Positions 5,324 to 7,568 of a stretch of DNA of 7,568 nt are shown piece by piece. This DNA comes from Candidatus Omnitrophota bacterium (GTDB lineage: Bacteria > Omnitrophota > Gorgyraeia > Duberdicusellales > 4484-171), in assembly GCA_016939345.1 (NCBI GenBank), contig JAFGHG010000183.1, positions 1 to 7,568 of the forward strand, in the 5' to 3' direction. Position numbers and translations under genes: made by a program. Numbering within the stretch: position 1 is the first letter of the stretch; each line of letters begins with the position of its first letter. Under the pieces are notes generated by a model. The model worked only from the letters and a program-made list of their open reading frames with translations, had not been told where the DNA came from and did no database searches.

Positions 5324-6838
5324 TTAGAAGTCTACAGATACGCCGGCTTTAAGTGAATAAGCTGGCGAATTGTTTTCATGGTGCCAGAAATCTCCGGGAA
5401 TAAAGGTTGCGCCGCTAAGCTTGATCTGTACATCTTCGGTGTAATCATAAAGCATATAGGCATCGATTTCGCTTCCCAGGTAGTTTCCGTTTCCTTCGAT
5501 GTTGTAAGTGTTAGCTACGGCCGGGCCGACTAACGGGTTGTAAGTCACAACCGCATTAGCTGCATTTACGTCGTAGTTAACTTTCTCTGAAAGCAAAAGG
5601 TAAGTGTAGAGACCGCCAATAGTTATATCCTCTCTTGGCATCATTGAACCGCGAAGGGTTACACACTGAGTGCCTGACTGAGGAAATAAAATATTGATAA
5701 TCTCACCAGATGACTGGTCTTCAAACATAGGATCCCATGCTGTGTGACGTTCGTCAGTTAGGTCATCATCACCTGAAAGGTAAGTATACTCTAACTGCAG
5801 CATGGCATTGTAATCGTTCAAGAATCTATACTGGGCCATAGCCTGTATAGCATATGCACTTAAGTGCTGGTATGGATCGCCTGTGATGTCGTTAAAAGCA
5901 GCAGTAACTATGTGGATATCGCCGAACTGATAAGCGCCTTCCAAACCAAGGGTCCACTTGTCATTGGGGTCATATTGAAAACGGCCGCCAACAACGTTAG
6001 TGTAAGACTGATCTTCGACTATCTGGGTTCCGCCTACAGAGTTGGCATTAACTTCAGGTATGACATGGATAGGTGAACCAAGGACATTGTCATGACTCTG
6101 GTTTGAGTGGAAGAAATATCCTTCAGTTACACCGTTATAAGATGCCCAGTCATAAGTTATTTGGGAACCCCAAATATTCCTGTCATCATTAATATTAGTT
6201 ACATTCTCGTCAACAGCTGCGTAGATACTTTCAATTGTGTAGGGAGAATAATCTAATATTGCCCTGACAGCATCAAAAGATTTCCTCAAAGACATATCTG
6301 ACATCTCTACAGGAACCTTTACAGATGCGGTCTGATTTGTGTCAGGATCGCCTATGATAAGAGCATTACCATAGCGTAAGTTCTGACGTCCGACGATAAC
6401 AGTCAACGGCTCATATAAAAATTCTTTCATTTCTATATAAGCTAAATCCAGGTCGATCTCAGTATCTCCACCACTGGTGTTGGTAGATAAACTTCCTGAT
6501 CCGCCGGGAACTGTGTTGGCTGAACCGTTATCTACATCCTCTGAACCCCAAAGTCTTTCATTGATCAAACGCACAACAGCGCTGACTCCCTCGGTCAGAT
6601 CTGCATCGAAACGCAGACGGACTTGAGAATAAGCAAACTGCTCAGCGTCTGGGTTGCCATGGCCGGTATTGGCATCAACAGCCAGGCCAAGGTTTTCACC
6701 TGCATTACCCAGAGAAAAATCTCTGTTAACTGCAGTAGCGGTAATATCACCGCTAACTTTGATGTTTTCAACAGCAGCGAAAGCTCCTATTGAGAGGATA
6801 CAGACTGCTGCGAAAGCAACTAGTAATTTACTACTCAT
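5324..6838 (-). CDS. Outer-membrane beta-barrel porin, alginate-export (AlgE-like) family
   Basis: A 504-residue outer-membrane protein. Residues 1-21 are a signal peptide (SSK, hydrophobic core, AFA cleavage). The mature protein alternates short amphipathic beta strands with Asp/Asn/Gly-rich loops and ends ...AGVSVDF. A C-terminal Phe on the last strand is the usual signal for BAM-mediated insertion. The stretch VGRQNLRYGN (149-158), followed by KSFDAVRA (186-193), matches the alginate-export family pattern (GRQ-LRYG ... SFDGVR). Family members form monomeric barrels that pass anionic sugars or other small solutes. The start is set by AAAGGAGG 6 nt upstream. The gene stands alone: two stacked promoters and a long leader in front, a perfect terminator behind. 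That arrangement suits an abundant, separately controlled envelope protein. The substrate is unknown, and nothing here shows alginate use. Confidence 0.88.
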   Translation of the reverse strand: MSSKLLVAFAAVCILSIGAFAAVENIKVSGDITATAVNRDFSLGNAGENLGLAVDANTGHGNPDAEQFAYSQVRLRFDADLTEGVSAVVRLINERLWGSEDVDNGSANTVPGGSGSLSTNTSGGDTEIDLDLAYIEMKEFLYEPLTVIVGRQNLRYGNALIIGDPDTNQTASVKVPVEMSDMSLRKSFDAVRAILDYSPYTIESIYAAVDENVTNINDDRNIWGSQITYDWASYNGVTEGYFFHSNQSHDNVLGSPIHVIPEVNANSVGGTQIVEDQSYTNVVGGRFQYDPNDKWTLGLEGAYQFGDIHIVTAAFNDITGDPYQHLSAYAIQAMAQYRFLNDYNAMLQLEYTYLSGDDDLTDERHTAWDPMFEDQSSGEIINILFPQSGTQCVTLRGSMMPREDITIGGLYTYLLLSEKVNYDVNAANAVVTYNPLVGPAVANTYNIEGNGNYLGSEIDAYMLYDYTEDVQIKLSGATFIPGDFWHHENNSPAYSLKAGVSVDF

Positions 6839-6844
6839 TTAAAT

Positions 6845-6852
6845 CCTCCTTT
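6845..6852 (-). promoter_or_regulatory. Strong Shine-Dalgarno of the porin
   Basis: AAAGGAGG on the minus strand, 6 nt before the ATG at 6838. It fixes the porin start and suits high expression. Confidence 0.88.
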
Positions 6853-6915
6853 CCTAAAAACAAAAATGCAAGGATCTATACAACAAGGTTATCATCCCTT
6901 GTGATTTCCTATCTA

Positions 6916-6942
6916 ATTATATCACCCGCATAATCTAGACAA
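6916..6942 (-). promoter_or_regulatory. Porin promoter P2 (extended -10)
   Basis: Minus strand TGATATAAT (6916-6924) is a perfect extended -10 (TGnTATAAT). A partial -35, TTGTCT (6937-6942, 4 of 6), sits at a short 15-bp spacing, which extended -10 promoters tolerate. Transcription would start near 6909 and give a leader of about 70 nt that begins with the small hairpin at 6883-6902. Confidence 0.55.
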
Positions 6943-6961
6943 TCCTAGGCTTAAAAATTAA

Positions 6962-6978
6962 TTCATCACCTCCCTTTT
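6962..6978 (-). promoter_or_regulatory. Orphan extended Shine-Dalgarno in the porin leader (STAB-SD-like)
   Basis: The minus strand reads AAAAGGGAGGTGATGAA. GGAGGTGAT (6965-6973) is complementary to nine bases of the usual 16S rRNA tail, stronger than the porin's own site. No reading frame follows: the nearby ATG is only 2 nt away and reaches a stop after one more codon. It sits about 130 nt upstream of the porin start. Similar gene-less sites, such as the STAB-SD of the cry3A leader, stabilise mRNA by binding ribosomes. That role here is inference. Confidence 0.45.
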
Positions 6979-7084
6979 CGCCAGGTTTCAGACCGTCTGC
7001 GTGTGGTATAACCAAGACTACAATCTACTAGATAATGAAAAAAGATCGCTCAGATAGAAAAATAGCTATCAAAGAACCTACATT

Positions 7085-7113
7085 ATTCTCACAAATATTG
7101 GGGATACTGTCAA
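7085..7113 (-). promoter_or_regulatory. Porin promoter P1
   Basis: Minus strand: a perfect -35 TTGACA (7108-7113), an ideal 17-bp spacer, and -10 GAGAAT (7085-7090, 4 of 6). Transcription should begin near 7078, giving a leader of about 240 nt that contains the orphan Shine-Dalgarno. Whether it drives the porin or a separate small RNA cannot be told from sequence. Confidence 0.6.
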
Positions 7114-7210
7114 GAAAATTATTGGCATATAACCGGGTTTATTTACATAACTTATTTATCTTCAATGGGTTAAATTGTTTTCAGATTTATAGAAATTTTT
7201 TTTGGCCTTG

Positions 7211-7568
7211 CTATTTTAAGTAAATATCAATCCTGGCTGCTTCGCCTCTTCTGACCGCTGCACTATAAGGCAATTTTATAGACTGACTATGACAAATAAG
7301 CTTTTTACCGTCATTAAAAGTTATCATTATTTTCCCGACTTGACTGCTCCTGGCAAAAGTATCTTTCCTGGCCGGATTATGATAGCAAACCAGGGTCTTG
7401 GAAAACAGGCTAAAAGAAAAGGTATTGGCCGGTAAGGTAATTTTTTCCTTGCCAAAGCTGACAGTTTTAGGAGCAGTTGTAAAAAGCTCCTTAACCAGGA
7501 TAGGCCTAAAAGACAAGACCAAGCCTTTTTTATCGACTGTAAAGGGATTTCTGCCCATACAAAGCAAA
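7211..7568 (-). CDS. C-terminal fragment of a probable GH94-like glycoside phosphorylase (5' end off window)
   Basis: The reading frame is open to the window edge and ends in TAG at 7211-7213, showing about 118 residues of the C-terminus. A TTG at 7565-7567 could be read as a start, but the protein more likely continues upstream. The visible pattern is GRNPFTVDKKGLVLSFRPIL, a beta-rich segment with FSLFSKTLVCYHNPARKDTF, and an ending ...EAARIDIYLK. It resembles the C-terminal beta-sandwich of cellobiose-phosphorylase-type (GH94) enzymes and related carbohydrate-active proteins, where a 'TLV-YHNP---DTF' stretch recurs. I recall this pattern rather than prove it. The catalytic domain is outside the window, so activity cannot be judged. 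About 97 bp separate it from porin promoter P1, with no visible terminator. Confidence 0.6.
   Translation of the reverse strand, partial: LLCMGRNPFTVDKKGLVLSFRPILVKELFTTAPKTVSFGKEKITLPANTFSFSLFSKTLVCYHNPARKDTFARSSQVGKIMITFNDGKKLICHSQSIKLPYSAAVRRGEAARIDIYLK

Larger units (their letters stand above)
6839..7210. other. 372-bp gene-free region: porin promoters and long structured leader
   Basis: No credible gene lies here. Reading down the minus strand it holds a weakly AT-rich stretch after the upstream gene with no terminator, promoter P1 (7085-7113), a hairpin with 5-bp stem (7053-7057 with 7066-7070), an 11-bp palindrome (6989-6999), an orphan very strong Shine-Dalgarno (6965-6973), the extended -10 promoter P2 (6916-6942), a hairpin with 6-bp stem (6883-6888 with 6897-6902), and the porin ribosome site (6845-6852). 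I do not recognise any known riboswitch. Confidence 0.65.

Noticed and set aside
6959..6967. Mini-ORF ATG-AAT-TAA behind the orphan Shine-Dalgarno, as a leader peptide
   Set aside because: The ATG is only 2 nt from GGAGG, too close for normal initiation, and the product would be two residues.
6962..6978. Plus-strand ATCACCTCC resembling the 3' end of 16S rRNA
   Set aside because: Nothing else of 16S is present. The match is the complement of a Shine-Dalgarno on the coding strand.
7035..7223. 62-codon plus-strand ORF across the porin promoter region
   Set aside because: It covers P1 on the other strand, has no good ribosome site, and runs into the end of the opposing gene. Its translation has no recognisable features.
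7565..7567. TTG as the true start of the gene at the right edge
   Set aside because: It falls at the window edge with no room to see a ribosome site, and the protein resembles the tail of a much larger enzyme, so the gene is treated as 5'-truncated by the window.

Overview
The window is a minus-strand run of seven genes, two of them cut by the window edges, from a moderately AT-rich Gram-negative bacterium. A beta-barrel porin with a signal peptide and a terminal Phe shows that there is an outer membrane. The mix of genes (alginate-export-type porin, FecR-domain secreted protein, LOG-family protein, Tic20-like small membrane protein, a cyanobacterial-type acyl-ACP reductase in a non-cyanobacterial setting, and a tail resembling GH94 phosphorylases) would fit an uncultivated lineage such as Omnitrophota. 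That placement is a guess from gene content, not a demonstration.

Layout in transcription order, from high to low coordinates. (1) 7211-7568: the C-terminal end of a large protein, probably a carbohydrate-active phosphorylase. (2) 6839-7210: a gene-free leader with two good sigma70-type promoters and an orphan, very strong Shine-Dalgarno sequence, feeding (3) the porin at 5324-6838, which ends in a perfect 13-bp intrinsic terminator. (4) 4203-5213: a FecR-domain exported protein with an acidic linker and a long basic Lys/Pro-rich tail, behind its own weaker promoter. (5) 2653-3998: a compact three-gene operon (DUF4870/Tic20-like membrane protein, LOG-family Rossmann protein, small zinc-ribbon protein) joined by a 3-nt gap and a 4-nt ATGA overlap. 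(6) 1-2335: a two-gene operon encoding a START/SRPBCC domain fused to a long-chain acyl-ACP reductase, followed 2 nt later by an HpnA-like NAD-dependent epimerase/reductase that runs off the window.

The most unusual non-coding feature is a pair of diverged copies of one ~120-bp imperfect palindrome, rich in GGTAAC/GTTACC words, at about 2505-2621 and 4021-4143. The copies are in opposite orientation and bracket exactly the three-gene LOG operon. One lies between its promoter and its first start codon, so it should be transcribed as a large hairpin. The other lies just past its last stop codon and directly upstream of the promoter of the reductase operon. The element could be a MITE/REP-like dispersed repeat, a structured RNA element, or the ends of a small cassette.

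The most unusual gene is the 521-residue fusion. The C-terminal part keeps the hallmark motifs of cyanobacterial acyl-ACP reductase, including the acylated cysteine. The N-terminal part looks like a lipid-binding START-type domain. Together with the epimerase/reductase, this suggests an undescribed route that turns acyl chains into aldehyde-derived lipids.
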